Source of the DNA: an uncultured Pelagibacteraceae bacterium
Lineage (GTDB): Bacteria > Pseudomonadota > Alphaproteobacteria > Pelagibacterales > Pelagibacteraceae
Assembly (NCBI GenBank): GCA_902547825.1
Contig: CACCPE010000002.1
Span: 1 to 64,000, forward strand
Length of the DNA: 64,000 nt
Direction of reading: 5' to 3'
A program made the translations under genes and the position numbers. The notes under the pieces are model-generated. The model did not search any database. It saw only the letters and a list, made by a program, of their open reading frames with translations, and had not been told where the DNA came from. Each line of letters begins with the position of its first letter. The first letter of the stretch is position 1. Shown here piece after piece: positions 1 through 9,522 of the stretch.

Positions 1-83
1 GAAAGGAAAAACCTGTTAATCCAAAATCATCACCTTTAGCATGGTCTCAGAATAGAAGATCAGTTACTGTAAAAGTAAATTAA
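1..83 (+). CDS. pal: Peptidoglycan-associated lipoprotein Pal, C-terminal end (partial)
   Basis: Only the last 26 codons are in the window, read in the frame that ends with TAA at 81-83. The tail contains AWSQNRRSVTVKV, which resembles the end of OmpA-like Pal proteins (xWAQNRRAxxV). Pal anchors the outer membrane to peptidoglycan through its OmpA-like domain and works with the Tol proteins. The next gene is cpoB, the usual downstream partner of pal, which supports the call. The start lies left of the window. Confidence 0.8.
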   Translation, partial: KEKPVNPKSSPLAWSQNRRSVTVKVN

Positions 84-102
84 TAAAGTTCAAATATACT
101 AT

Positions 103-139
103 AAGACCCTTAAAATCAAATTTTAAGGGTCTTTTTTTT
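103..139 (+). terminator. Rho-independent terminator after pal
   Basis: A perfect 13-bp stem (AAGACCCTTAAAA at 103-115 paired with 121-133) closes a 5-nt loop. A run of eight T, counting the last two stem bases, follows to 139. It lies between pal and cpoB, so part of the pal transcript probably ends here. This is one of only three clear intrinsic terminators in the window. Confidence 0.88.
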
Positions 140-165
140 GCCATTTTATCTAAATAGAAATAGTT

Positions 166-1119
166 ATGTTTCCACATTTTAAATTTTTAACAATCAGTTT
201 TTCATTTTTATTATTACCTTTTTTTGGATCAATAAATGCTGAGGAGGAGGAAATATATTTAAAATCTATTTCTGATCAAATTCAGGTAATTACAAAAGAT
301 TTAAAAACACTTGAAAAGGCAGTTTATCAAAAATCAGATATTGCTAATACTACATCAATTAAGTCTGATGGACTTAACGAAGATATTTTAACAAAACATC
401 TTCTAAAATTAAATGAAATTGAAAATCAATTCAGAGAATTGACAAATAAATTTGAGGAAGTAAATTTTAAATTAGATAAATTATCAACTCGTGTAACAAA
501 AATTCAATCAGATACACAACTAAGATTTTCCGATCTTGAAAGTGGGTCGATCATAAAATCAGAGAAATTACAATCAAACTTACCTGGCACTAGTAAACCG
601 CAAGATTTCGGTGCCACTCCAGGTTATCAAATGTCAAACTTACCTCAACAACAGACAATTAAATCTGTAGAAAGTGCACAAACTGTAATAACAGAAGAAC
701 CAGAGAAAAAAGACTCTCTCCTTCCTGATAAACCATCAGAAGAACAATATGAGTTTGCGGTAAGCTTTATGAAAATTGGAGATTATGAAACGGCGGAGTT
801 TGCGTTGAAAGAATTTATCGAAAAAAATAAAGACCATGATTTAGCAGGAAGCGCTCAATATTGGTATGGAGAAACTTTTAGGATAAGACAATTATATTCT
901 GATGCCGCCTCAGCTTATTTAGATGGCTATCAAAATTATCCCAAAAGTAAAAAAGCTCCCGATAATCTTTTGAAACTGGGTATTACTATGGTTCAACTTG
1001 GGGAGAAAGAGCAAGGTTGTAAAATGATTTTAGGCCTTAAAAAAGAATACCCAAAAGCAAGCAAGTCTGTGTTACAAAAAGCTCAATATGAGCAAAAAAA
1101 ATTCAAATGTAAATCTTAA
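166..1119 (+). CDS. cpoB: Tol-Pal system protein CpoB/YbgF
   Basis: Periplasmic protein that links peptidoglycan synthesis to Tol-Pal-driven outer membrane constriction. The 317-aa product begins with a hydrophobic signal peptide that probably ends at SINA (residues 22-25). A heptad-rich stretch at about 30-125 looks like the CpoB trimerising coiled coil. A low-complexity linker follows, then a TPR-type C-terminal domain from about residue 195 (EQYEFAVSFMKIGDYETAE, YWYGETFRIRQLYSDAA, PDNLLKLGITMVQLGE). This order of domains and the position after pal are typical. Its last 32 bp overlap the assigned start of tilS. Confidence 0.9.
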   Translation: MFPHFKFLTISFSFLLLPFFGSINAEEEEIYLKSISDQIQVITKDLKTLEKAVYQKSDIANTTSIKSDGLNEDILTKHLLKLNEIENQFRELTNKFEEVNFKLDKLSTRVTKIQSDTQLRFSDLESGSIIKSEKLQSNLPGTSKPQDFGATPGYQMSNLPQQQTIKSVESAQTVITEEPEKKDSLLPDKPSEEQYEFAVSFMKIGDYETAEFALKEFIEKNKDHDLAGSAQYWYGETFRIRQLYSDAASAYLDGYQNYPKSKKAPDNLLKLGITMVQLGEKEQGCKMILGLKKEYPKASKSVLQKAQYEQKKFKCKS

Positions 1120-2116
1120 AAATGGTTTTAAGGATTTTGATGATTTATCAGAAATATATTTTAACTTTAAAAAAAAACTAAATAAATTTAAACCGAGACC
1201 ATTTGTAGTTGCTGTCTCAGGTGGGTCCGACAGCCTAGCTTTATCTGCGCTTACAAAAGCTTATTCTTTCGAAAAAAAAATTAAATTTTATTACGTATTA
1301 ATCGATCACAACATTAGAAAAAATTCTTCAAAAGAGGCAGAAAAGGTAAAATCTTTACTTAAAAGAAAAAATATAAAATTAAAAATCATATTTAATAAAT
1401 ATAAAATAAAAAATAATATCCAAGGGGAGGCAAGAAATATTAGATATACACTTCTATCTGATTTCTGTTTTAAAAAAAACATTAAAACTATACTCACTGC
1501 TCATAATTTAGAAGATCAAGTAGAAACTTTTTTTATTAGATTATCAAGGGGTAGCGGCTTAACAGGTCTATCTGCGATGAAATCAATAAGTAAATTGAAT
1601 AATAAAATTCAAATATACAGACCGCTTCTTGAAATAAAAAAAAAATATTTGAAAAAAATTTCGACAATGATTTTTGGAAAATATTTGAAAGATCCATCCA
1701 ATAATAACAGAAGATATTTGAGGACCAAAATTAGAAATTTAAAAAAACCTTTAAATCAGAGTGGAATTAATTATGATCAAATTATTAAATCAATTAATAA
1801 TTTAGCTTTAAGTAGAGATACATTAAATTATTATTTTTCTAAAGTTTTTAAAGAGTCAATTAAAAAATATAAAAATAACGTAAAGATAGATTTAAAAAAA
1901 TTTGAAAAATTAAGCAATGAATTTAAAATGAGAATAATAAATGCCTCGATTAAATATCTTAAAAAAAATTATTATGATCCAAGATCTAAAAAAGTAATTA
2001 ATCTCATAACAAATTTAGAGAAAAAAAACTTTTCCAGAGCAACCTTAGGCGGATGTATTTTTACTAAAAAAAATGGACATTTATGTCTCACTAAAGAAAA
2101 AACAAGAGTTTTTTGA
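1088..2116 (+). CDS. tilS: tRNA(Ile)-lysidine synthase TilS
   Basis: Ligates lysine to C34 of the CAU-anticodon tRNA-Ile so that it reads AUA codons. The 342-aa protein carries the PP-loop ATPase motif SGGSDS at residues 44-49, followed by DHNIR and a HNLEDQVETFFIRLSRGSG segment typical of TilS. The C-terminal half is short and very Lys/Asn-rich, as in other reduced TilS proteins. The ATG at 1088 overlaps cpoB by 32 bp in another frame. A later start is possible, but the family core begins near residue 38, so the call does not depend on it. Confidence 0.92.
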   Translation: MSKKNSNVNLKNGFKDFDDLSEIYFNFKKKLNKFKPRPFVVAVSGGSDSLALSALTKAYSFEKKIKFYYVLIDHNIRKNSSKEAEKVKSLLKRKNIKLKIIFNKYKIKNNIQGEARNIRYTLLSDFCFKKNIKTILTAHNLEDQVETFFIRLSRGSGLTGLSAMKSISKLNNKIQIYRPLLEIKKKYLKKISTMIFGKYLKDPSNNNRRYLRTKIRNLKKPLNQSGINYDQIIKSINNLALSRDTLNYYFSKVFKESIKKYKNNVKIDLKKFEKLSNEFKMRIINASIKYLKKNYYDPRSKKVINLITNLEKKNFSRATLGGCIFTKKNGHLCLTKEKTRVF

Positions 2117-2140
2117 TATTATTTCGCTATATTTGTCTTA

Positions 2141-2193
2141 TTTACAACTTAATTAGCTTTAAAATATACTTGTTTAATCATTATTAATGATTA
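2141..2193 (+). promoter_or_regulatory. Candidate ftsH promoter with an operator-like palindrome
   Basis: In the 88-bp gap before ftsH there is a -35-like TTTACA (2141-2146), an 18-bp spacer and a -10-like TATACT (2165-2170). Immediately downstream, where transcription would begin, lies a perfect 9+1+9 palindrome (TAATCATTA, T, TAATGATTA) at 2175-2193. ftsH starts at 2205. The symmetry is directly visible. A role as a repressor site or 5'-end hairpin is inference, and the A+T-rich background raises the chance of coincidence. Confidence 0.45.
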
Positions 2194-2204
2194 CTTAGAT
2201 AATT

Positions 2205-4100
2205 ATGAATGTTAAAAATTTAATTATGTGGGCTATTATAATCCTATTATCTGTAGGGTTATTCAACATGTTTCAAGATCCAAATAAGATCAGTTCTGAT
2301 AGAAATTCTCTACCTTTTTCAAATTTTTTAAATGAGGTTGAATCTGGAAGAGTAGTTGAGGTCACAATTCAAGGAAATAATATTTCTGGAATTTTAGCTG
2401 ACGGTAAAACTTTCAAAACATATTCTCCGAACTATCCAGACTTAGTAGATAAACTTTCAGAAAACAAAGTAAGTATATTAGCTACACCTAAAGAGGAAAA
2501 AATGCCTTCACTTCTAGGCATATTACTCTCTTGGTTTCCAATGCTTTTGTTAATAGGTGTTTGGATATTTTTTATGCGTCAGATGCAAGGTGGTAAAGGT
2601 GGAGCAATGGGGTTTGGAAGATCTAAAGCGAAATTACTTAATGAAGCTCAAGGAAAAGTAACTTTTAATGATGTTGCAGGTGTAGAAGAAGCAAAAGAGG
2701 AAGTCGAGGAAATTGTAGAATTTTTAAAAGATCCGAAAAAGTTTAGTAGATTAGGTGGTAAAATACCTAAAGGTGCTCTTTTAATCGGCCCCCCGGGCAC
2801 TGGTAAAACTTTACTTGCAAAAGCAATTGCAGGTGAGGCAAACGTTCCATTCTTTTCTATCTCAGGGTCAGACTTTGTAGAAATGTTTGTTGGTGTTGGA
2901 GCTTCTAGGGTTAGGGATATGTTTGAACAAGGGAAAAAACATTCACCATGTATTATATTTATAGATGAGATTGATGCAGTTGGCAGAAGCAGAGGTGCAG
3001 GTCTTGGCGGTGGCAACGATGAAAGAGAACAAACTTTAAATCAGTTATTAGTTGAAATGGACGGATTCGACACTAACGAAGGAATAATTTTAATTGCAGC
3101 TACTAACAGACCAGATGTCTTGGATCCAGCTTTATTGAGACCTGGCAGATTTGATAGACAAGTTGTAGTAGGAAATCCAGATATTATTGGAAGAGAGGCA
3201 ATATTAAAAGTTCATGTGAAAAAAGTTAATACAGGTCCAGATGTAAAACTTAGGACTATTGCAAGAGGCACACCGGGATTTTCAGGTGCAGATTTAGCTA
3301 ACTTAATTAACGAGTCTGCTTTACTTGCTGCAAGAAAAAATAAAAGAGTTGTAACAATGTCTGATATCGAAGAGGCTAAAGATAAAGTTATGATGGGTGC
3401 TGAGAGAAGATCAATGGTGATGTCAGAGGATGAAAAAAAACTGACTGCTTATCATGAAGGAGGTCATGCAATTGTTGCATTGAATGAGAAGGCATCTGAT
3501 CCGATACATAAAGCAACAATAATTCCGAGAGGCAGAGCGCTTGGAATGGTTATGAGATTGCCAGAGAGAGATCAATTGTCAGTTACAAGAGAAAAAATGC
3601 ACGCTGATATAGCAGTAGCCATGGGCGGAAGAATTGCTGAAGAAATTATATTTGGACACGACAAAGTCACTTCTGGAGCATCTTCAGATATTGATATGGT
3701 GACTAAAATGGCAAAAAATATGGTTACGAAGTACGGAATGAGTACTGAGTTAGGAACTATTGCTTACGGAGAAAATGAGGAAGAAGTCTTTTTAGGAAGG
3801 TCAGTGACAAAACAACAAAATATGTCCGAAGATACAGCAAAGAAAATCGATGCAGAAGTTAAAAAAATAGTAGACAAAGGTTACGAAAGAGCAAAAAAAA
3901 TTCTCTCTGAAAAAATTGATGATCTTCATAAAATTGCTAAAGCATTGCTTATTTATGAGACTTTATCTGGTGATGAAATTAGAGACCTAATTTTAAAGGA
4001 TATTAAACCAACTAGGTCTTTTAAAGAGGAGGACAGTATCGAAGGTAAATCTTCATCTGCTTTGGGATCATTGGGCTTAAAACCAAAACCTGCAGTCTAA
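2205..4100 (+). CDS. ftsH: ATP-dependent zinc metalloprotease FtsH
   Basis: Inner-membrane AAA+ protease that degrades misfolded membrane proteins and regulators such as RpoH, which is also encoded in this window. The 631-aa protein has two N-terminal membrane segments (about 4-22 and 103-124) around a periplasmic domain. It then shows Walker A GPPGTGKT (195-202), Walker B IIFIDE (250-255), the second region of homology [19 protein letters not shown] (299-317) and the zinc site HEGGH (417-421, usually HEAGH). Length and domain order are normal. A palindrome precedes the gene and may regulate it. Confidence 0.98.
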   Translation: MNVKNLIMWAIIILLSVGLFNMFQDPNKISSDRNSLPFSNFLNEVESGRVVEVTIQGNNISGILADGKTFKTYSPNYPDLVDKLSENKVSILATPKEEKMPSLLGILLSWFPMLLLIGVWIFFMRQMQGGKGGAMGFGRSKAKLLNEAQGKVTFNDVAGVEEAKEEVEEIVEFLKDPKKFSRLGGKIPKGALLIGPPGTGKTLLAKAIAGEANVPFFSISGSDFVEMFVGVGASRVRDMFEQGKKHSPCIIFIDEIDAVGRSRGAGLGGGNDEREQTLNQLLVEMDGFDTNEGIILIAATNRPDVLDPALLRPGRFDRQVVVGNPDIIGREAILKVHVKKVNTGPDVKLRTIARGTPGFSGADLANLINESALLAARKNKRVVTMSDIEEAKDKVMMGAERRSMVMSEDEKKLTAYHEGGHAIVALNEKASDPIHKATIIPRGRALGMVMRLPERDQLSVTREKMHADIAVAMGGRIAEEIIFGHDKVTSGASSDIDMVTKMAKNMVTKYGMSTELGTIAYGENEEEVFLGRSVTKQQNMSEDTAKKIDAEVKKIVDKGYERAKKILSEKIDDLHKIAKALLIYETLSGDEIRDLILKDIKPTRSFKEEDSIEGKSSSALGSLGLKPKPAV

Positions 4101-4105
4101 AATTC

Positions 4106-4267
4106 ATGATTAAATATTACACAAGAGCGTGTAATTTTTATTATGGCAAATACTCAGAAAAACTATTAAATCTTAAAAAAACGTTACCATTAAACGGCAA
4201 TAAAAATATTTCATTTGATAAAATCGAAGTTTTTTCTAGGCATAATAAAAAATTAAATCTAAAATAA
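4106..4267 (+). pseudogene. folP: N-terminal segment of folP, out of frame with the folP core
   Basis: ATG at 4106 opens a 53-codon frame (MIKYYTRACNFYYGKYS..., LPLNGNKNISFDKIEVFSR) that stops at 4265-4267. It resembles the N-terminal extension that precedes the catalytic barrel in alphaproteobacterial dihydropteroate synthases, which has a short LPL/LAGG segment and an F-x-x-x-E-hydrophobic-hydrophobic-x-R segment. The folP core continues in another frame that is open from 4249. One missing base between 4249 and 4267, where A-runs lie at 4247-4252 and 4261-4264, would join the two. It may be a real frameshift, a sequencing indel, or ribosomal slippage on the A tract. Confidence 0.65.
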
Positions 4268-4380
4268 TTGATATCAAAGATATAAAATTTCTTAAAAAAA
4301 AATTAAAAAAAAAAATTAAACTAGACTTAAAAAAAATAACCTCAAAAAAAAATTTTTTATCTTCGAAATCACATGTAATA

Positions 4381-5163
4381 ATGGGTATTCTAAATCTTAC
4401 ACCTGATAGTTTTTCTGATGGAGGGCAATTTAATACAAATAAAAAAGCAAAAAAAAGAATAATTGAAATGATTGAGTCTGGAGCCGAAATAATAGATGTA
4501 GGCGGAGAGTCTACTAGACCTAACTCAAAAATCATACCTGTCAATATAGAATTGGCAAGAGTTAAAAAAGTAATTCAAGAATTTAAAAAAAAATTTCCTA
4601 AAACTTTATTATCTATTGATACAAGAAAATCTGAAATTATGAGAGAGTCTATTAACTATGGCACAGATATAATAAACGATGTATCTTGTTTTAAGTTTGA
4701 TAAAAATTCTTTTAAAACTGTTAAAAATGAAAATATTTGGAAAATTATTCACCACATGCAGGGAACACCTCAAACAATGCAAAAAAAACCTAGTTATAAA
4801 AATGTTTTATTAGATATTTATGATTTTTTTGAAAGAGAAATTTCAAATTTTCAAAACTATAAGTATAAAAATAAAATAATTTTAGACCCAGGAATAGGAT
4901 TTGGAAAAAATTTGAAACATAATTTGATGCTTTTAAATAAAATTTCTATATTTCATTCATTGGGATTTCCTATATTAATTGGAGTATCGAGAAAAAGATT
5001 TATAAATTACATAGCGAAAAATTTTGATACATTTGAGAGAATTGGAGGCACATTATCGTCAGTTTTATTTCTTTTTTTACAAGGAATTAAATTTTTCCGG
5101 GTTCATAATGTAAAAGAGGTGAAACAAGGTTTGTTAGTATTCGAAACATTACTTAAACAATGA
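4381..5163 (+). CDS. folP: Dihydropteroate synthase FolP, catalytic barrel
   Basis: Condenses p-aminobenzoate with hydroxymethyl-dihydropterin diphosphate in folate synthesis. Recognised by LNLTPDSFSDGG, VGGESTRP, SIDTRKSE, INDVS, HHMQGTPQTM, LDPGIGFGK, GVSRKRFI and the terminal RVHNVKE. ATG 4381 lies inside the first beta strand: the preceding in-frame codons (HVI) belong to the fold, and the frame is open upstream to 4249. The natural start is therefore probably 4106, with a one-base frameshift in between. It overlaps glmM by 4 bp (ATGA), as expected in the conserved ftsH-folP-glmM order. Confidence 0.93.
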   Translation: MGILNLTPDSFSDGGQFNTNKKAKKRIIEMIESGAEIIDVGGESTRPNSKIIPVNIELARVKKVIQEFKKKFPKTLLSIDTRKSEIMRESINYGTDIINDVSCFKFDKNSFKTVKNENIWKIIHHMQGTPQTMQKKPSYKNVLLDIYDFFEREISNFQNYKYKNKIILDPGIGFGKNLKHNLMLLNKISIFHSLGFPILIGVSRKRFINYIAKNFDTFERIGGTLSSVLFLFLQGIKFFRVHNVKEVKQGLLVFETLLKQ

Positions 5164-6491
5164 AAAAAAAATATTTTGGAACAGACGGGATAAGAGGAAC
5201 TGTTAATTTTGGAAACATAAATGGTGAAAAATTTTTTAAATTTGGTCTTTCTGCTGGCACTTACTTTAAAAACCAAAAAAAGAGAAAACAAATTGCTATA
5301 ATTGCAAAAGATACTAGGTTATCTGGTTATACACTTGAACCAGCTTTAGTTTCTGGTCTTACATCTGCTGGAATGTATGTTTTTACTCTTGGGCCCTTGC
5401 CTACTAATGGTTTAGCTATGTTGACGAAAAAAATGAGAGCAAATTTAGGTATTATGATAACTGCTTCACATAACCCTTTTTATGATAATGGTTTAAAATT
5501 GTTTGGTCCAGATGGTCTGAAGCTATCTGATAAAATTGAGAAAAAAATTGAAAATTTAATTGACTCTAAAACTTTTAAACATCTTTCATCTCCGAAGCAA
5601 CTAGGAAGAGTTAAAAGATTAGAAGATGGGAACGAAAGGTATCTAAAGATTATTAAAAAAAATTTTCCGAAAGATTTTAACCTTAGAGGTATGAAAATCG
5701 TTATTGATTGTGCTAATGGCGCTGGTTATAAATCTGCACCAAAAATTTTAAAGGATTTAGGCGCAAAAGTATTTCCATTTGGGATAAAACCCAATGGATT
5801 GAATATTAATTATAAATGCGGTTCTACTCATCCAGAAGTCATAAAGAAGTTTGTTAAAAAATATAAAGCTAATATTGGCATTGCTCTTGATGGTGATGCC
5901 GACAGGGTTATTATGTGTGATGAGCATTCTCAAATTATAGATGGTGATCAAATTATAGCTATGATAGCGAAAAGATGGAAGAAGAAAAAAATTTTAATTG
6001 GCGGTGTTGTAGGCACCTTAATGTCTAACTACGGACTTGAAAAATTTTTTGGTAATGAAAAAATTAAATTTTTTAGATCAAAAGTGGGAGACAGATATGT
6101 AAAACAAAAAATGAAACAAAAGAATTTCAATTTAGGTGGTGAACAGTCTGGTCATATTATATTAGGAAAATTCGCCACTACTGGGGACGGTTTGATGGTT
6201 GCTTTAGAATGTCTATTTTCTTTAAGAAAGGGATTTAAAGCTAGTTCAATTTTTAACGTTTATAAATCAGTTCCTCAAAAACTAATTAATATTAAAGTAA
6301 AAAATAAAAAAATTATTAATTCACTTAAATGCAAAAAAGCAATTAAAAAAGCAGCTGGTTTAATTAAAGGCAAAGGCAGACTTCTAGTTAGAGCTTCAGG
6401 CACAGAGCCGAAAATAAGAATTATGTGTGAGTCTTTTAATTCTACTTTAATAGATAAATGTTTAAATATTGTAGAGAAATCAATACACTAA
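5160..6491 (+). CDS. glmM: Phosphoglucosamine mutase GlmM
   Basis: Converts glucosamine-6-phosphate to glucosamine-1-phosphate, feeding UDP-GlcNAc for peptidoglycan and lipid A. The 443-aa protein shows the phosphoserine loop TASHNP (Ser103), the metal loop DGDADR (244-249), the sugar-binding GGEQSGH and the phosphate-binding RASGTEPKIRIMCE near the C-terminus. All four active-site loops of the alpha-D-phosphohexomutase family are intact and the length is typical. It is coupled to folP through an ATGA overlap. Confidence 0.97.
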   Translation: MKKKYFGTDGIRGTVNFGNINGEKFFKFGLSAGTYFKNQKKRKQIAIIAKDTRLSGYTLEPALVSGLTSAGMYVFTLGPLPTNGLAMLTKKMRANLGIMITASHNPFYDNGLKLFGPDGLKLSDKIEKKIENLIDSKTFKHLSSPKQLGRVKRLEDGNERYLKIIKKNFPKDFNLRGMKIVIDCANGAGYKSAPKILKDLGAKVFPFGIKPNGLNINYKCGSTHPEVIKKFVKKYKANIGIALDGDADRVIMCDEHSQIIDGDQIIAMIAKRWKKKKILIGGVVGTLMSNYGLEKFFGNEKIKFFRSKVGDRYVKQKMKQKNFNLGGEQSGHIILGKFATTGDGLMVALECLFSLRKGFKASSIFNVYKSVPQKLINIKVKNKKIINSLKCKKAIKKAAGLIKGKGRLLVRASGTEPKIRIMCESFNSTLIDKCLNIVEKSIH

Positions 6492-6494
6492 ATT

Positions 6495-7307
6495 ATGTTA
6501 CCTAAATCTAAGGTTTTAATCATTGCTGGATCAGACTCTTCTGGCGGAGCAGGTATTCAAGCTGATATAAAAACTGTTACATCTCTCGGTTCTTATGCCA
6601 TGAGCGCTATAACTGCAGTAACATCACAAAATACTTTAGGCGTAAAATCGATAGTTCCAATAAGTCCTATAGAGGTATATAATCAAATTTATTTTACATC
6701 TGAAGACATTAAACCGGATGCAATAAAAATTGGAATGCTCCACTCCCAAAAAGTTATTGATGCAGTTTTCAAAGGAATAAAGAAAATTAAAACAAAAAAA
6801 ATAGTTTTAGATCCGGTTATGGTTGCAAAAGGCGGTGCAAAGTTGATCAATAATTCAGCGATTATGGACATAAAAAATAAACTTTTAAATAAAGTTTTTT
6901 TGCTTACTCCTAACATTCCAGAGGCAGAATTATTAACTAATTCAAAGATAAATACGATTAAAGATATGATTAAAGCTGGTAAAGATCTAGTAAATTTTGG
7001 AGCAAAAAATATTTTGATCAAAGGTGGTCATTTAAAGTCTAAAAATTTGTTTGATATATTGATAAATAAAAGTCAAATTAGAATATTTAAAAATAGAAAA
7101 TACAATACAAAAAACACTCATGGTACTGGATGCACTCTATCTTCAGCAATTGCAACCAATCTTTCATGTGGAAAAAATCTTATTAATTCCTGTGAGCTGG
7201 GAATTAAATATGTTAATGAAGCCATAAAGTCTAATTTAAATTATGGAAAAGGTAGAGGTCCTATAAATCATTTAAATTCGATTATATTAGAAAAGAAATT
7301 TAAATAA
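6495..7307 (+). CDS. thiD: Hydroxymethylpyrimidine/phosphomethylpyrimidine kinase ThiD
   Basis: Phosphorylates HMP and HMP-phosphate to the pyrimidine diphosphate used in thiamine synthesis. The ribokinase-fold protein (270 aa) starts with [18 protein letters not shown] and carries [23 protein letters not shown] and the anion-hole motif [13 protein letters not shown]. Cultured SAR11 strains are known to need exogenous HMP because thiC is missing. ThiD fits HMP salvage, though thiC presence or absence cannot be judged from this window. It starts 3 bp after glmM and its last base overlaps purA. Confidence 0.96.
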   Translation: MLPKSKVLIIAGSDSSGGAGIQADIKTVTSLGSYAMSAITAVTSQNTLGVKSIVPISPIEVYNQIYFTSEDIKPDAIKIGMLHSQKVIDAVFKGIKKIKTKKIVLDPVMVAKGGAKLINNSAIMDIKNKLLNKVFLLTPNIPEAELLTNSKINTIKDMIKAGKDLVNFGAKNILIKGGHLKSKNLFDILINKSQIRIFKNRKYNTKNTHGTGCTLSSAIATNLSCGKNLINSCELGIKYVNEAIKSNLNYGKGRGPINHLNSIILEKKFK

Positions 7308-8599
7308 TGAGAAATGTTGTTGTAGTTGGTTCTCAATGGGGGGACGAGGGAAAAGGAAAAATCGTTGATTGGCTGTCCAGTTTGGCTGATGTTGTAGTAA
7401 GGTTTCAAGGAGGACATAATGCTGGACACACATTAGTTATAGATAAAAAAGTTTTCAAACTGCGACTGCTACCATCAGGAATTGTAAGAGATGGAAAAAT
7501 TTCTATTTTAGGCAATGGAGTTGTAATTGATCCATGGGCTCTTTTAAGTGAGATTGAAGAAATAAGAAAAAAAGGGATAATTGTTTCTCCTGATAATTTT
7601 ATGATTTCAGAATCTGCTTCTCTAATCCTTCCGTATCATAAAGAGATGGACGAGATTAGAGAAGATGCAGCTGGTAAAAAAAAAATTGGAACTACTAGAA
7701 GAGGTATTGGCCCATGTTATGAGGATAAAGTTGGAAGAAGATCAATAAGAGTAATGGATTTGAGGTCGGAAAGTAATCTTGATAGTAGATTAGAAAATGT
7801 TCTTTTACATCACAATGCCTTAAGAAAAGGACTTAAAAAAAAAATTTATAAAAAATCAGATCTTAAAAAAAGATTATTAAAGATTGCACCAAATATTTTA
7901 AAATTTGCTCAACCAGTTTGGTTAAAATTAGATGAGTTTAAGAAAGACAGAAAAAAAATTTTGTTTGAAGGAGCGCAGGGAATACTTTTAGATGTCGATC
8001 ATGGAACTTATCCATATGTAACGTCTTCAAACACTGTTCCCTCAAATGCATCCACAGGCTCAGGCACAGGGCCGAATGAAATAGGATATATTTTAGGAAT
8101 TACAAAGGCATATACGACAAGAGTAGGAAGTGGACCTTTTCCAACAGAATTAAAAAATAAAGTTGGTGAAAGTTTAGGTAAAAGAGGAAAAGAGTTTGGC
8201 ACAGTCACAGCTAGAAAAAGAAGGTGTGGTTGGTTTGATGGTGTTTTAGTTAGGCAAACTATAAAAATTTCTGGAATTAACGGGATAGCGCTTACAAAAC
8301 TTGATGTGCTTGATGAGTTGGAAGAAATTAAAATGTGTATAAAATATGAATTAAATGGAAAAAAAATAGATTATCTACCAGCAACTTCAGAAGACCAATA
8401 TAAGATAAAACCAATTTATAAAACATTTCCAGGATGGAAAACTAAAACAGAAGGTATAAGAAATATCAAAGACCTACCTGAAAACGCAAAAAAATATATT
8501 TATGCATTAGAAGATTTTATAGGTGCAAAAATTTCGAGTATATCTACTAGTCCGGAGAGAGACGACACAATATTAATTGAGGATCCTTTTAAAATTTAA
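7307..8599 (+). CDS. purA: Adenylosuccinate synthetase PurA
   Basis: Joins IMP and aspartate with GTP in the first step from IMP to AMP. The 430-aa sequence begins with [16 protein letters not shown], the GTP/IMP loop holding the catalytic Asp. It continues with [19 protein letters not shown], the FEGAQG motif, [11 protein letters not shown] and TKLDVLD, all characteristic of PurA. The length is normal. The start shares one base with the thiD stop. The stop overlaps the rpoH stop by 4 bp on the opposite strand. Confidence 0.98.
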   Translation: MRNVVVVGSQWGDEGKGKIVDWLSSLADVVVRFQGGHNAGHTLVIDKKVFKLRLLPSGIVRDGKISILGNGVVIDPWALLSEIEEIRKKGIIVSPDNFMISESASLILPYHKEMDEIREDAAGKKKIGTTRRGIGPCYEDKVGRRSIRVMDLRSESNLDSRLENVLLHHNALRKGLKKKIYKKSDLKKRLLKIAPNILKFAQPVWLKLDEFKKDRKKILFEGAQGILLDVDHGTYPYVTSSNTVPSNASTGSGTGPNEIGYILGITKAYTTRVGSGPFPTELKNKVGESLGKRGKEFGTVTARKRRCGWFDGVLVRQTIKISGINGIALTKLDVLDELEEIKMCIKYELNGKKIDYLPATSEDQYKIKPIYKTFPGWKTKTEGIRNIKDLPENAKKYIYALEDFIGAKISSISTSPERDDTILIEDPFKI

Positions 8600-9492
8600 T
8601 TTGCTGAAAGCAAATTTTTCGATTTACTAGCATTAATCATAGATTTTTGTAATTTTTCGAAAGCTTTAGTTTCAATCTGTCTAATTCTTTCTCTGCTAAT
8701 TTTATATTTTTTACTTAAGTCCTCCAAGGTAGTAGGATTTTCTGATAACCTTCTTGCGACTATTATTTCTTTTTCTCTGTCATTTAATATTTTCAAAGCA
8801 CTATTAAGCAAATTTTTTTTATCATTATACTCTTGTTGTTGAGAGACAACTAACTCTTGATCAAGACTTTCGTCTACTAGCCAATCTTGCCATTCATCTG
8901 TATCTCCAGCTTTGATAGGATCATTTAATGATTTTTCTTGGCCCATCATTCTTCTATTCATATTTACTACTTCTTTTGAGTCAACATCTAATCTTTTTGA
9001 AATTTCAGTGACTTGATCATCTCTTAAATCACCATCTTGACCAGGAGCAATCTGACTCTTAAGTTTTTTCAAATTAAAAAAAAGTTTTTTTTGTGCGGTT
9101 GTTGTTCCAATTTTAACTAAACTCCACGATCTTAAAACATACTCCTGTATAGCCGCTTTAATCCACCACATAGCATAAGTTGCTAATCTAAAACCTTTGT
9201 CTGGATCAAATTTTTTTACGGCTTGCATTAATCCTAAATTACCTTCTGAAATTAATTCATTCACTGGTAAACCATATCCTCTATAACCCATAGCTATTTT
9301 AGCTACTAATCTTAAATGGCTTGTTACTAATTTATGAGCAGATTGGAGATTCCCATTTTCCCTCCAATTTTTCGCAAGCATATATTCTTCCTCTGCATCA
9401 AGCATAGGAAATTTTTTTATTTGAGCTAAATAAATTGAAAGTCCTCCAACTGAGGGAGTAGGTAAATTACTAATTTGTTCGTTTTTGCTCAT
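8596..9492 (-). CDS. rpoH: RNA polymerase sigma-32 factor RpoH
   Basis: Heat-shock sigma factor, 298 aa. Region 2 is visible ([63 protein letters not shown]). It is followed by an RpoH-box segment ([14 protein letters not shown]) that separates sigma-32 from RpoD/RpoS, and by region 4 ([27 protein letters not shown]). RpoH is a classical FtsH substrate and both genes lie in this window. It has no dedicated terminator: it converges on purA with a 4-bp stop overlap. rluD lies 30 bp upstream on the same strand. Confidence 0.96.
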   Translation of the reverse strand: MSKNEQISNLPTPSVGGLSIYLAQIKKFPMLDAEEEYMLAKNWRENGNLQSAHKLVTSHLRLVAKIAMGYRGYGLPVNELISEGNLGLMQAVKKFDPDKGFRLATYAMWWIKAAIQEYVLRSWSLVKIGTTTAQKKLFFNLKKLKSQIAPGQDGDLRDDQVTEISKRLDVDSKEVVNMNRRMMGQEKSLNDPIKAGDTDEWQDWLVDESLDQELVVSQQQEYNDKKNLLNSALKILNDREKEIIVARRLSENPTTLEDLSKKYKISRERIRQIETKAFEKLQKSMINASKSKNLLSAN

Positions 9493-9522
9493 ATCTGAAA
9501 TTTATATATAAATTTTCATTTT

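Noticed and set aside
2648-3016. 122-codon open frame antisense to ftsH
   Set aside because: It lies opposite the conserved AAA+ core, with Pro/Ser-rich composition typical of a shadow frame and no own RBS or family motif.
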